Below are positions 1 to 6,976 of a stretch of 20,548 nt of DNA, piece by piece. Every line of letters starts with the position of its first letter. Position 1 is the first letter of the stretch. Source of the stretch: Beijerinckiaceae bacterium. Its GTDB lineage: Bacteria > Pseudomonadota > Alphaproteobacteria > Rhizobiales > Beijerinckiaceae. The stretch covers positions 1-20,548 of the forward strand of contig CANGRU010000002.1 of assembly GCA_947456315.1 (NCBI GenBank). Reading direction: 5' to 3'. The notes beneath the pieces were generated by a model, which was not told the origin of the DNA, searched no databases, and saw only the letters and a list, made by a program, of their open reading frames with translations. The translations under genes and the position numbers were made by a program.

Positions 1-453
1 AAAGCCCGTCAACGGCACAGTCATCGACCAGGCCTCGACGCAGCGATGGCGATAAAGCCGCTCTTCGAGCTGCACTTTCTTAAGCAGATCATCGAGCGCG
101 ATTTTGAACGGCTTTTCGACCATGCCGTCGATGCTGATGTCCCATGGCCGTGTTTTCAGCGAGTCGACGCGCGTGAAAATCCGCTTGTCCATGCCGAATT
201 CGTAAAAATTATTATACTGGCCGTTGAGCTTTTCAGGCGTGATGTCGCGATCAAGCTTGAAGCTCTCGTTGCGGCGCGCAGGATAGAGGCCCGCTGAGGG
301 GTCAGCGTCTTCGCTGGCAGCCAGTGCGGGCAGGGCGCTCGTGGCAATGGCACCTGCGCCGGCGCCTAACAAAGCGCGGCGATTGAGGAAGAGCGCTTCG
401 GGCGTGGCCTCGCGCTCGGCAATTTCCCAACCCTTGCGGCGAAAATAATGCAT
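1..453 (-). CDS. msrP: Protein-methionine-sulfoxide reductase catalytic subunit MsrP (YedY), partial
   Basis: This is the N-terminal 151 residues of the periplasmic molybdoenzyme that repairs oxidised methionine in envelope proteins; the rest lies beyond the left edge. It starts at an ATG at 453, preceded by an AAGGAGA ribosome binding site about 5 bases away. Residues 24-47 carry a twin-arginine signal (NRRALLGAGAG, then a small-residue hydrophobic core ending ALPALA), so export should be by Tat with the cofactor already inserted. The stretch RHRCVEAWSMTVP at residues 135-147 is the family's molybdopterin-binding motif, and Cys138 is the expected Mo ligand. The heme-binding partner MsrQ is not in the window and might follow downstream. 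The moaD and moaE genes further along make the cofactor this enzyme needs, but they are far away and transcribed in the opposite direction. The family call is secure from the motif. Confidence 0.93.
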   Translation of the reverse strand, partial: MHYFRRKGWEIAEREATPEALFLNRRALLGAGAGAIATSALPALAASEDADPSAGLYPARRNESFKLDRDITPEKLNGQYNNFYEFGMDKRIFTRVDSLKTRPWDISIDGMVEKPFKIALDDLLKKVQLEERLYRHRCVEAWSMTVPLTGF

Positions 454-549
454 GGCGATCTCCTTTGGCGCGATCATGAGCCGATTGGCCCACAAGGCAA
501 GTCACATTCGAGTCTTGCTATTGGTATGCCCATTTTCCAAACTGGCGAT

Positions 550-586
550 GTCATTGATTGAAAGGCTTTGTTGCGCTCGCAATGAC
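550..586. repeat. Short relic of the GTCATTGCGAG palindromic repeat
   Basis: The 7-base ends GTCATTG (550-556) and CAATGAC (580-586) are exact inverted copies. The right side, TTGCGCTCGCAATGACC, closely matches the right end of the full repeats at 2036, 6836 and 11532, while the middle is shortened and diverged. It lies just upstream of mtnP, in the 144-bp msrP/mtnP divergent gap, and ends next to the mtnP ribosome binding site. The rest of that gap (454-549) shows no feature I can name. Confidence 0.55.
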
Positions 587-597
587 CGGAGATGGGC

Positions 598-1473
598 ATG
601 ACCAAAGCATTGATCGGTATTATCGGTGGTTCGGGGATTTACGATCTCCCCGGCCTGCAGGATTTGCGTGAAGACAAAATTGTCACGCCTTGGGGTGAGC
701 CCTCCGATGCTTTGCGCTTTGGCCGCATAGGCGGCACGGAGGCCGTGTTTCTGCCCCGCCATGGGCGCGGCCATCGTCTGTCGCCATCGGGCATCAATTA
801 CCGCGCCAATATTGACGCGCTGAAACGTGTCGGTGTGACCGATATTGTGTCTGTCTCGGCCTGTGGCTCATTCCGGGCCGATCTGGCGCCGGGCACTTTT
901 GTGCTGGTCGATCAATTCATCGATCGCACGCAGGGGCGCGCCTCGTCTTTCTTCGGCAATGGGTGTGTCGCGCATGTGTCCATGGCCCATCCGGTTGCGC
1001 CGAAATTGCAGGATCGCATTGCGGCGGCAGCATTGGCCGAGGAGATCGACGTGGTGCGCGGCGGCACTTATGTCTGCATGGAGGGGCCGCAATTCTCCTC
1101 GCTCGCAGAATCGCTCGCCTATCAGGCGATGGGTTGCGATGTCATCGGCATGACCGCCATGCCCGAAGCCAAGCTCGCGCGCGAGGCGGAGATCTCCTAT
1201 GCGACCATTGCCATGGTTACGGATTTCGATTGCTGGCACCCCGATCATGATCAGGTGGATGTGGCAGCGGTGATCAAAGTCGTGCATGACAATGCGGCCA
1301 AGGCGGGCAGGCTTCTGGCGCGTCTCATTGCCGATTTTCCAAAAGAGCATGAGCTCTGCCCGATAGGATCGGATCGCGCGCTCGACAATGCCATTATGAC
1401 GGCGCCCAAGATGCGGGATCCTGAACTATTGAAGAAACTCGATGCCATCATGGCCCGCGTCAATGCGCGTTAA
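598..1473 (+). CDS. mtnP: S-methyl-5'-thioadenosine phosphorylase
   Basis: The enzyme cleaves methylthioadenosine, a by-product of polyamine and related synthesis, with phosphate to adenine and methylthioribose-1-phosphate in the cytoplasm. The 291-residue product has the PNP/MTAP family marks: GGSGIYDL near residue 10, PRHGRGH around 53-59, NYRANIDAL around 67-75 (the MTAP-type segment), [19 protein letters not shown], and the [16 protein letters not shown] block followed by TDFDCW. An in-frame ATG also exists at 592, but GGAG at 588-591 touches it. The ATG at 598 has 6 bases of spacing from that GGAG and is the better start. The next gene, apt, begins 14 bases after the stop and takes up the adenine this enzyme releases, so the two form a two-step salvage operon. 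MTAP and inosine-specific relatives can be confused, but the apt pairing supports MTAP. Confidence 0.93.
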   Translation: MTKALIGIIGGSGIYDLPGLQDLREDKIVTPWGEPSDALRFGRIGGTEAVFLPRHGRGHRLSPSGINYRANIDALKRVGVTDIVSVSACGSFRADLAPGTFVLVDQFIDRTQGRASSFFGNGCVAHVSMAHPVAPKLQDRIAAAALAEEIDVVRGGTYVCMEGPQFSSLAESLAYQAMGCDVIGMTAMPEAKLAREAEISYATIAMVTDFDCWHPDHDQVDVAAVIKVVHDNAAKAGRLLARLIADFPKEHELCPIGSDRALDNAIMTAPKMRDPELLKKLDAIMARVNAR

Positions 1474-1487
1474 AGGACTGCAAGACA

Positions 1488-2027
1488 ATGACGGTTGAAC
1501 AAGACCTGCGCGCGGCCATTCGCACCATTCCAGATTATCCCAAACCCGGAATCATGTTTCGCGACATCACCACTTTGCTTGGCAATCCAAATGCCTTTCG
1601 AAGTGCCATTGATGGGCTGGTGCAGCCTTGGGTGGATATGAAGCTGGATAAAGTTGCGGGCATGGAAGCGCGCGGTTTTATTTTAGGTGGGGCCGTGGCG
1701 CATCAATTGTCGGTCGGTTTTGTGCCGATCCGCAAAAAGGGCAAGTTGCCGTTTACAACCGTCTCGATTGCCTATTCTCTTGAATATGGCGTCGACGAGA
1801 TGGAGATGCACACCGATGCCGTGTTGAAGGGCGAGCGCGTGATCCTTGTCGATGATCTCATTGCCACAGGCGGCACGGCAGAAGGTGCAGTGAAGCTGTT
1901 GCAGAAAATGGGCGCAGAGGTTGTCGCGGCCTGTTTTGTGATTGATCTGCCCGAGCTTGGTGGGGCCAAGAAGATCGAAGCGCTCGGCGTGCCGGTGCAC
2001 GCGCTCGTGAAGTTTGACGGGCATTAG
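1488..2027 (+). CDS. apt: Adenine phosphoribosyltransferase
   Basis: Converts adenine and PRPP to AMP and pyrophosphate in the cytoplasm. The 179-residue protein has the usual length. Key features are the N-terminal [15 protein letters not shown] (residues 14-28), [11 protein letters not shown] (57-67), the RKKGKLP hinge (82-88), and the PRPP-binding loop [13 protein letters not shown] (118-130). AAGGA lies about 10 bases before the ATG. It directly follows mtnP, so adenine from methylthioadenosine cleavage is recycled by the neighbouring product. PRPP would come from prs, also in this window but transcribed from a separate minus-strand unit. The stop codon is followed after 8 bases by a palindromic repeat that separates it from the convergent MaoC gene. 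Confidence 0.97.
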   Translation: MTVEQDLRAAIRTIPDYPKPGIMFRDITTLLGNPNAFRSAIDGLVQPWVDMKLDKVAGMEARGFILGGAVAHQLSVGFVPIRKKGKLPFTTVSIAYSLEYGVDEMEMHTDAVLKGERVILVDDLIATGGTAEGAVKLLQKMGAEVVAACFVIDLPELGGAKKIEALGVPVHALVKFDGH

Positions 2028-2035
2028 TAGGGCCT

Positions 2036-2122
2036 CGTCATTGCGAGGAGCCGAAGACGACACGGCAATCCAGAGGCAAATCATGAGGCTTTCTGGATTG
2101 CTTCGCTTCGCTCGCAATGACG
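2036..2122. repeat. Dispersed palindromic repeat, full copy A (87 bp)
   Basis: Begins CGTCATTGCGAGGAG and ends CGCTCGCAATGACG, so the ends are inverted copies. The centre contains the inner inverted pair AATCCAGA...TCTGGATT. It lies between the convergent apt (+) and MaoC (-) genes and could fold in both transcripts. The left arm (about 2050-2068) has diverged from the right, unlike the copies at 6836 and 11532, so this copy looks older. Confidence 0.85.
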
Positions 2123-2132
2123 GCGAGGACAG

Positions 2133-3101
2133 TTAGATCTTCCAGAAATTCACGCTCTCGAATTCAAACACACTTGCGCCGTGCTGGTTGATGCCGGTGT
2201 TTTTGGCTTTCACCAATCCCCAGCCGGGGCGCGACGTGACGCGTTTTTCAAGCACGCGTGTGTCATAGGTGATGGTGTCGCCTGCATAGACAGGCTTCAG
2301 CCAGCGCAGATTAGAAAAGCCCGGTGATGGCCCCGGTTGCACGGCGGCGCCACTGCGTTGCGCGGTTTTCACAAAACTCGCCATCCAGCAGGCAGCCGTA
2401 TGCCAGCCCGATGCTGCGAGTGCGCCAAACGGGCCGCTGCGTGCCGCTTCGTGATCCAGATGGAAGCTTTGCGGATCATAGCGACCCGCAAATTCGAGCA
2501 CATTTGCTTCGCTGAAATCCACACTGCCCAGCACAATACGCTTGCCCGTTTGGATATCTGCAAAGGGCGGAATGATGCCTGCATCATCAAAGGGCAGGAA
2601 TGGTGTCGAGCTTTCGCGTTTCAGGCTCGGGTGCGGTTGCTGTTTGGTGCCGCGCCGCCCGATCATGATGACATTCTCTTGTGTCATCACACTGGTGCCT
2701 GTTTCATCGCGCAACGTCAGGCGAAATTGCACAAGGCCCATCGAGGGGCGCGACTGCGAGATGCGGGCAGACAGAACATCGGCCTGCATCGACAAGATCA
2801 TGTCCGGCCGTACGGGCTTCAGCCATTTCACCTCGTCAATGCCGGGCGCGCCGCGCCCATCGGTGATGTTGAGAAAGCCATCGCAAATGAGGCGCATGCC
2901 GATCGCGCATGTGTGCCAGCCCGATGCCGCAAGTCCGCCGAGCATGGAACGCGCGGCGGCTTTTTCATCGATGTGGAAAGGTTGCGGATCGAAGCTTTGC
3001 GCAAAAGCGACGATCTCGTCCTTGGTGACAGGATAGCCGCCAAACTCTAGGCGGCTGCCGACTGGGAAATCTTCAAAGTAGAGCTGCTTGCTCTCACTCA
3101 T
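2133..3101 (-). CDS. Double-hotdog MaoC-family dehydratase-like protein
   Basis: The 322-residue protein consists of two tandem hotdog domains of the MaoC/(R)-enoyl-CoA hydratase family. Domain 1 (about 5-150) carries FAQSFDPQPFHID with Asp38 and His43, followed by GGLAASGWHTCAIGMRL. Domain 2 (about 175-322) carries FAGRYDPQSFHLD with Asp209 and His214, followed by GALAASGWHTAACWM. Both halves therefore keep the catalytic Asp/His pair, whereas in eukaryotic double-hotdog hydratases one half has lost it. The half-repeats are so alike that an internal duplication or fusion of two ordinary ~150-residue MaoC genes is likely. The substrate is presumably an enoyl-CoA but cannot be read from the sequence. 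The ATG at 3101 lies 33 bases after the ychF stop, so the two are probably co-transcribed. The function of the pairing is unknown to me. Confidence 0.85.
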   Translation of the reverse strand: MSESKQLYFEDFPVGSRLEFGGYPVTKDEIVAFAQSFDPQPFHIDEKAAARSMLGGLAASGWHTCAIGMRLICDGFLNITDGRGAPGIDEVKWLKPVRPDMILSMQADVLSARISQSRPSMGLVQFRLTLRDETGTSVMTQENVIMIGRRGTKQQPHPSLKRESSTPFLPFDDAGIIPPFADIQTGKRIVLGSVDFSEANVLEFAGRYDPQSFHLDHEAARSGPFGALAASGWHTAACWMASFVKTAQRSGAAVQPGPSPGFSNLRWLKPVYAGDTITYDTRVLEKRVTSRPGWGLVKAKNTGINQHGASVFEFESVNFWKI

Positions 3102-3134
3102 CGCATCGCCATTTCAACTGGCGGCGCGCGGCCC

Positions 3135-4232
3135 TCAATTCGCGAAGCGGAAGTGAAGGCAGTCGCCGTCCTGCACCACATATTCTTTGCCTTCGAGCCG
3201 GAACTTTCCGGCTTCGCGGGCTCCTGATTCGCCATTGCAGGACACATAATCGTCGTAAGCAATCGTTTCCGAGCGAATAAAGCCTTTTTCGAAATCCGTA
3301 TGGATGACGCCAGCGGCTTGCGGGGCTTTGGTGCCCTTTTCAATGGTCCAGGCGCGCGCTTCTTTGGGGCCGACCGTGAAATAGGTCACCAGCCCCAAGA
3401 GCTGATAGCCTGCGCGGATGACGCGGTTGAGGCCGGGTTCCACAAGGCCGACAGCATCCAGATAATCTTTCTGTTCGTCGGCGGGCAGAACGGCAATCTC
3501 GCTCTCGATCTTGGCCGAGACGACCACGGCGACAGCGCCTTCTTCCTTGGCGCGTGCGGCAACCTTGGCGGAAAAGTCATTGCCCTTGTCGGCTGCCGAT
3601 TCCTCGACATTGCAGACATAGAGAACGGGCTTGGACGAGAGCAGGCCCAGACCCTCGAACAGCTTGCGCTCTTCGGGTGCACGCTCGACGATGCGGGCCG
3701 GCTTGCCGTCGCGCAGCAGCACGAGGCAGCGGTTCATCAGATCAAGCAGCTCCTTGGCTTCCTTGTCGCCGCCTTTGGCTTTTTTCTCGGTGTTGACGAC
3801 ACGCTTTTCGAGGCTTTCCAGATCGGCCAGCATCAGCTCGGTCTCGATGATCTCGATGTCGGCGATCGGGTCGATCTTGCCTTCGACATGGGTGATGTCG
3901 GTATCTTCAAAGCAGCGCACGACATGGGCAATGGCATCGCATTCGCGAATGTTGGCCAGAAACTGGTTGCCCAAGCCTTCGCCTTTGGAGGCGCCGCGCA
4001 CGAGGCCCGCGATGTCGACAAAGGTCAGGCGGGTCGGGATGATCTCCTTGGAGCCCGCAATGGCCGCCAGACTGTCGAGGCGCGCATCAGGAACCGCGAC
4101 ATCGCCGACATTGGGCTCAATGGTGCAGAAGGGGTAATTGGCCGCCTGTGCCGCCGCCGTCTGTGTGAGGGCGTTGAAAAGGGTGGACTTGCCGACGTTC
4201 GGCAGGCCAACGATGCCGCATTTAAAGCCCAT
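3135..4232 (-). CDS. ychF: Redox-regulated ribosome-associated ATPase YchF (OLA1 type)
   Basis: A cytoplasmic Obg-related P-loop protein that binds ribosomes and, unusually for this fold, prefers ATP to GTP. The start at 4232 gives MGFKCGIVGLPNVGKST and 365 residues, the family's usual size; the longer upstream reading has no family character and is rejected. Motifs: G1 GLPNVGKS (9-16), the switch region around NYPFCTIEPN (32-41), G3 DIAGLV (73-78), and NVEE (208-211) in place of the G4 NKxD, which is the change that gives the family its ATP preference. The C-terminus is a TGS domain ending DCLHFRFAN. It heads a minus-strand unit with the MaoC gene. In related genomes as I recall them, ychF lies beside pth and rplY; here a ychJ gene and an AT-rich orphan separate it from pth. 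Confidence 0.96.
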   Translation of the reverse strand: MGFKCGIVGLPNVGKSTLFNALTQTAAAQAANYPFCTIEPNVGDVAVPDARLDSLAAIAGSKEIIPTRLTFVDIAGLVRGASKGEGLGNQFLANIRECDAIAHVVRCFEDTDITHVEGKIDPIADIEIIETELMLADLESLEKRVVNTEKKAKGGDKEAKELLDLMNRCLVLLRDGKPARIVERAPEERKLFEGLGLLSSKPVLYVCNVEESAADKGNDFSAKVAARAKEEGAVAVVVSAKIESEIAVLPADEQKDYLDAVGLVEPGLNRVIRAGYQLLGLVTYFTVGPKEARAWTIEKGTKAPQAAGVIHTDFEKGFIRSETIAYDDYVSCNGESGAREAGKFRLEGKEYVVQDGDCLHFRFAN

Positions 4233-4335
4233 GACAGTCTCGGTCTTTGAAGTGGGGGAGGGCAGAGCGCCCGTGTGGCCTGTCCTATGGAACGCAGGCG
4301 GGCAAAAGGCAAGGCGGGAGACGGCTAGGGGCCGT

Positions 4336-4381
4336 CCTTGCGGGCGCAACGAAGCAATCGAGGGGTCTCGCGTGGCTTCTG
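4336..4381. repeat. Degraded left half of the palindromic repeat
   Basis: GTCCTTGCGGGCGCAACGA and the following GCAATCGAG match the left arm of the copy at 11532 with scattered changes. The next bases, CTCGCGTGGCTTCTG, match that copy's centre (CTCACGTGGTGCTTCTG). The right arm is not recognisable. It lies in the 198-bp ychF/ychJ divergent gap. The open frame that extends ychJ upstream to 4338 is this repeat being translated, not gene sequence. Confidence 0.6.
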
Positions 4382-4430
4382 CGGGGTGGTGGAGCTTGCA
4401 CTTGAGTGGCTGGCAAGCTATCCCCCGCCC

Positions 4431-4949
4431 ATGACACAGATCACCTGCCCTTGCCGCAAGTCGGCCGACAAACCCCTCTCCTATGCCGAGTGCTGCGAGC
4501 CCTATGTGACGGGCCAAGCCAAAGCGCCATCCGCGGAAGCTTTGATGCGCGCCCGCTATTCGGCTTTTGCCATGGGCAAGATCGATTATCTGATCGACAC
4601 GGTGGCCCCCGAAGAGCGCAGCGATATCGAGCGCGGCTCGCTGGAAGCCTGGTCACGCGAAAGCGAATGGCATGGGCTGGATATTGTCGAGACGGTCGAA
4701 GGCCGTCCCGGTAACAAGACCGGCATTGTCGAATTTGTCGCGCATTTCACGCGCGCAGGCGATGAGCGCGAGGCGCACCACGAGCGCTCGACCTTCCGCT
4801 ATGACGACAAGGATGCCTGCTGGTATTTCGTCGATGGCGCACGCCCGAAAGGCCGCACCATTGTGAAAGGCGCGCAGATCGGCCGCAACGATCCCTGCTC
4901 GTGCGGTTCTGGCAAAAAATACAAGAAGTGCTGCGGTGCGGCGGCGTGA
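4431..4949 (+). CDS. ychJ: YchJ-family protein with C-terminal SEC-C metal-binding motif
   Basis: The 172-residue protein opens with a cysteine cluster, [17 protein letters not shown] (residues 5-21), which matches the YchJ/UPF0225 N-terminus. It then has [25 protein letters not shown], a NTF2-like central segment, and ends with [19 protein letters not shown]. That tail is a textbook SEC-C zinc-binding motif like the C-terminus of SecA. The biochemical role is not established; a metal-binding or protein-handling function is only inferred. The ATG at 4431 begins the family-like sequence. The frame stays open upstream to 4338 but there it is a degraded repeat, so I reject the longer start. No clear ribosome binding site precedes 4431. 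It stands alone, divergent from ychF and convergent with the AT-rich orphan that ends 26 bases away. Confidence 0.85.
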   Translation: MTQITCPCRKSADKPLSYAECCEPYVTGQAKAPSAEALMRARYSAFAMGKIDYLIDTVAPEERSDIERGSLEAWSRESEWHGLDIVETVEGRPGNKTGIVEFVAHFTRAGDEREAHHERSTFRYDDKDACWYFVDGARPKGRTIVKGAQIGRNDPCSCGSGKKYKKCCGAAA

Positions 4950-4975
4950 TTGCTTTTGGAGATGCGTAAAGCTTT

Positions 4976-5353
4976 TTATGGCAGCGTTTGCGCTGCTTTA
5001 ATAAGCGCGATCATTCCCCAGATAAAAAAACCTATCAGGACTGCAGAGTAAAAATACATAAAGGTGTGAGCCTTCAGTGCGGTGGATCGCTGTTGAGGAT
5101 CCATTTCAGCGTTACCGTAATGCAAGTTGATGAAGTAGCAGATTATCAACGCAAAAACTGCGAGGCCAGCGGTAGTCAACAATATACCGATTGGCCAGTA
5201 CAGATGCGTTACTGCGCCCTTGTTCGTTGCCATGAGGCCAATCAATGCCGCTGATAAAGTGGCGCTAAGCAAAAACATTGATTTAAAAAATTCTAGCGCG
5301 AATTTGTTCCCTTCAGCCCAATGGAATTGAGCGTTTTTCAAATGGTCTGTCAT
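4976..5353 (-). CDS. Small three-helix membrane protein of unknown function, AT-rich
   Basis: I do not recognise this 125-residue protein. Three hydrophobic stretches can be read: about 27-44 (MFLLSATLSAALIGLM), 52-75 (LYWPIGILLTTAGLAVFALIICYFI) and 97-118 (FMYFYSAVLIGFFIWGMIALI). They are separated by a basic N-terminal tail and a polar segment, NAEMDPQQRSTALKAH. An inner-membrane location is likely. The ATG at 5353 has AGGAC about 6 bases upstream. The segment 4981-5400 is about 42% GC by my count, clearly below its neighbours, and the 45-bp gap to pth is nearly all A and T on the promoter side. Composition and position inside an otherwise conserved cluster suggest a recent acquisition. It reads as an intact coding gene, but the function is unknown. 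Confidence 0.7.
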   Translation of the reverse strand: MTDHLKNAQFHWAEGNKFALEFFKSMFLLSATLSAALIGLMATNKGAVTHLYWPIGILLTTAGLAVFALIICYFINLHYGNAEMDPQQRSTALKAHTFMYFYSAVLIGFFIWGMIALIKAAQTLP

Positions 5354-5398
5354 GTTGAAGTCCTAAAGAATAAATAAACATAATAAAGTCAGCGATAA

Positions 5399-6004
5399 TC
5401 ACTTCTCGCCGGGAATCTTCTCGTCCTTGAAGCCCGCGGCATCCATCGCCAGATGGATGCGGTTCTGGAAACTGGCCTCCTCGCCTTTGGCGAGCAATGC
5501 GGCATCGCGCGCAACTGCGTCGCATAAAGCTTCGACCCATTTCATTTCACTCTTGCCAAAATCATTCAGCACGAAGGAATGCACCAGCGCTTTGTCGCCC
5601 GGATGGCCGATGCCGAGCCGCACGCGGCGATACTCATTGCCCATATGCGCGGTAATGGAGCGCAAGCCATTGTGGCCGGCATTGCCGCCGCCTTTTTTGA
5701 CGCGCAATTTGGCGGGCGGCAGATCAAGCTCGTCGTGAAAGACGACGATATTGTCGAGTGCAATTTTGTGAAAGCGTGCGGCTTCGCCAACGGCGCGGCC
5801 GCTCTCGTTCATATAGGTCTGCGGTTGCATGAGGATGACGCGCTCGCCGCCAATCGTCCCTTCCGTGCACAGCGCCTGATATTTCGGGCGTGCAGCGGGA
5901 AAGTTATGGGCGCGCGCAATCGCCTCAATCGCCATGAAGCCGATGTTGTGGCGGTTGCCCGCATATTGGCGGCCCGGATTGCCAAGCCCGACAAAGAGCA
6001 GCAT
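5399..6004 (-). CDS. pth: Peptidyl-tRNA hydrolase
   Basis: Releases tRNA from peptidyl-tRNAs that fall off the ribosome; essential in most bacteria. The 201-residue protein shows [19 protein letters not shown] at residues 5-23, with His19 in the position of the catalytic His20 of the E. coli enzyme. It also has [10 protein letters not shown], the FHDELDLP acidic motif and [14 protein letters not shown], all standard for the family. The ATG at 6004 has AAGGGG at 6010-6015 (5-base spacing). Immediately upstream lies a perfect 10-bp GC hairpin with a T-rich run, so transcription arriving from rplY should meet a terminator before pth. Expression may depend on read-through or on a promoter inside rplY. 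The downstream neighbour is an unrelated AT-rich gene. Confidence 0.97.
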   Translation of the reverse strand: MLLFVGLGNPGRQYAGNRHNIGFMAIEAIARAHNFPAARPKYQALCTEGTIGGERVILMQPQTYMNESGRAVGEAARFHKIALDNIVVFHDELDLPPAKLRVKKGGGNAGHNGLRSITAHMGNEYRRVRLGIGHPGDKALVHSFVLNDFGKSEMKWVEALCDAVARDAALLAKGEEASFQNRIHLAMDAAGFKDEKIPGEK

Positions 6005-6011
6005 TGCGACC

Positions 6012-6049
6012 CCTTAAAATGAAACCGCCCGCGCGAGAGGCGCGGGCGG
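6012..6049 (-). terminator. Intrinsic terminator between rplY and pth
   Basis: CCGCCCGCGC (6025-6034) and GCGCGGGCGG (6040-6049) form a perfect 10-bp stem with a 5-base loop. On the minus strand it is followed by GGTTTCATTTTAAGG, a T-rich but not pure run. It lies after the rplY stop (6076) and its T-run abuts the pth ribosome binding site, so it may cut or tune expression of pth. Confidence 0.75.
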
Positions 6050-6075
6050 AATGTCATGCCATAGCGCGAAGAAGA

Positions 6076-6702
6076 TTACTTCTTTGCAGCAGGAGCAGCG
6101 GCCGGAGCGGCTGCAGCGGCAGGTGTTTCTTCAGCCTTGGCCGGCGGTGTGATCGAGGCAATGGTGAAATTGCCACCCTGTGTCGGCTTGCAGCCTTCAG
6201 GCAGGGTCACGTCGCTGATGTGCAAAGATTCTGCAATGTCGAGCTTGCCCAGATCGGCCGTGACAGAGTCAGGGATCTGATCAGCCGGGACGCGCATTTC
6301 GATGCTGTGCAAGACAACATTGAGGGCGCCGCCCTTTTTGACGCCCGGGCAGGTGTCCTGATTGACGAAATGCACCGGCACGTTGACGCGCAGGCGGGAG
6401 CCCGGACGCAGGCGCAGGAAGTCGACATGCAGCGGGGTGTCTTTCACGACATCGAGCTGGTAGTCGCGCGGAATGACGCGCTCTTTGCGGCCGCCCAGAT
6501 CGATCTCGAAGATCGTGGTCAGGAAGTGTCCTGCATAGATGAGCTTGTTGATTTCACGGTAATCGAGCGAGATGGCTTCGGCATCGACGCCGCCACCATA
6601 AATCACACCCGGTACACGGCCTTCACGGCGTACGCTGCGGGCGGCCCCCTTGCCAGACCCGCTGCGGACCGTGGCTGCCAGCTGTTTTGTTGCTGCTGCC
6701 AT
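6076..6702 (-). CDS. rplY: 50S ribosomal protein L25/general stress protein Ctc
   Basis: Binds 5S rRNA in the large subunit. The 208-residue product is the long two-domain (TL5/CTC) form. The N-terminal L25 domain (about 5-95) has [22 protein letters not shown], and the C-terminal beta domain has [31 protein letters not shown] and [11 protein letters not shown]. It ends in an alanine/proline-rich tail with AKK, common for this form. The ATG at 6702 has AAGGA at 8-base spacing. Upstream (6719-6761) lies a terminator-like hairpin, and a possible promoter starts transcription right in front of it, so autogenous or attenuation control is plausible. The gene sits between prs and pth, all on the minus strand. 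Confidence 0.96.
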   Translation of the reverse strand: MAAATKQLAATVRSGSGKGAARSVRREGRVPGVIYGGGVDAEAISLDYREINKLIYAGHFLTTIFEIDLGGRKERVIPRDYQLDVVKDTPLHVDFLRLRPGSRLRVNVPVHFVNQDTCPGVKKGGALNVVLHSIEMRVPADQIPDSVTADLGKLDIAESLHISDVTLPEGCKPTQGGNFTIASITPPAKAEETPAAAAAPAAAPAAKK

Positions 6703-6718
6703 TGGTTTGGTCCTTTTT

Positions 6719-6761
6719 AAAACAAAAACGCTCCCGTGCCTCCAAGGGTGTCGGCGGGAGC
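6719..6761 (-). terminator. Terminator-like hairpin in the rplY leader (possible attenuator)
   Basis: On the minus strand GCTCCCG (complement of 6755-6761) and CGGGAGC (complement of 6730-6736) form a 7-bp stem. GTTTTTGTTTT follows, then the rplY ribosome binding site within a few bases. No promoter can fit between this hairpin and rplY, so rplY transcripts must pass through it. prs already has its own terminator further upstream. Confidence 0.6.
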
Positions 6762-6768
6762 AGGGCGG

Positions 6769-6797
6769 TGTTTAAGGGAAAAGACGCTGCGAGGCAA
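6769..6797 (-). promoter_or_regulatory. Candidate rplY promoter
   Basis: Minus strand TTGCCT (complement of 6792-6797), a 17-base spacer and TAAACA (complement of 6769-6774). Transcription would begin near 6762, at the very first base of the leader hairpin. The match to consensus is modest and nothing else supports it. Confidence 0.3.
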
Positions 6798-6835
6798 TGG
6801 CAGGGGCTAGTCGCCCTGGGAATAGGACTTTTTTC

Positions 6836-6918
6836 CGTCATTGCGAGCGCAGCGAAGCAATCCAGAGTCTCACGTGAGGCCTCTGGATTGCTTCCTCGCT
6901 TCGCTCCTCGCAATGACG
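6836..6918. repeat. Dispersed palindromic repeat, full copy B (83 bp)
   Basis: Starts CGTCATTGCGAGCG and ends CCTCGCAATGACG. The inner arms CAATCCAGAG and CTCTGGATTG are exact inverted copies around a centre that reads TCTCACGTGAGGC and contains the palindrome CTCACGTGAG. It lies between prs and rplY and stops 6 bases from the A-run of the prs terminator. Confidence 0.9.
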
Positions 6919-6923
6919 GGGCA

Positions 6924-6950
6924 AAGAAAAAGGCGGGCACTTGGCCCGCC
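6924..6950 (-). terminator. Intrinsic terminator of prs
   Basis: GGCGGGC (6932-6938) and GCCCGCC (6944-6950) form a 7-bp GC stem with a 5-base loop. On the minus strand it is followed by TTTTTCTTTG. It lies 26 bases after the prs stop codon. Confidence 0.85.
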
Positions 6951-6976
6951 TCGTTGTTTCTGCCCTCCGCTCGCCC

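Noticed and set aside
2036..2122. CRISPR or IS explanation for the palindromic repeats
   Set aside because: Copies are single, kilobases apart, have no spacer periodicity and no transposase gene nearby.
2337..3050. 237-residue open frame antisense to the MaoC gene
   Set aside because: No motif, and the opposite strand carries two clear hotdog domains.
3300..4250. 316-residue open frame antisense to ychF
   Set aside because: It mirrors ychF codon by codon; the ychF motifs are unambiguous.
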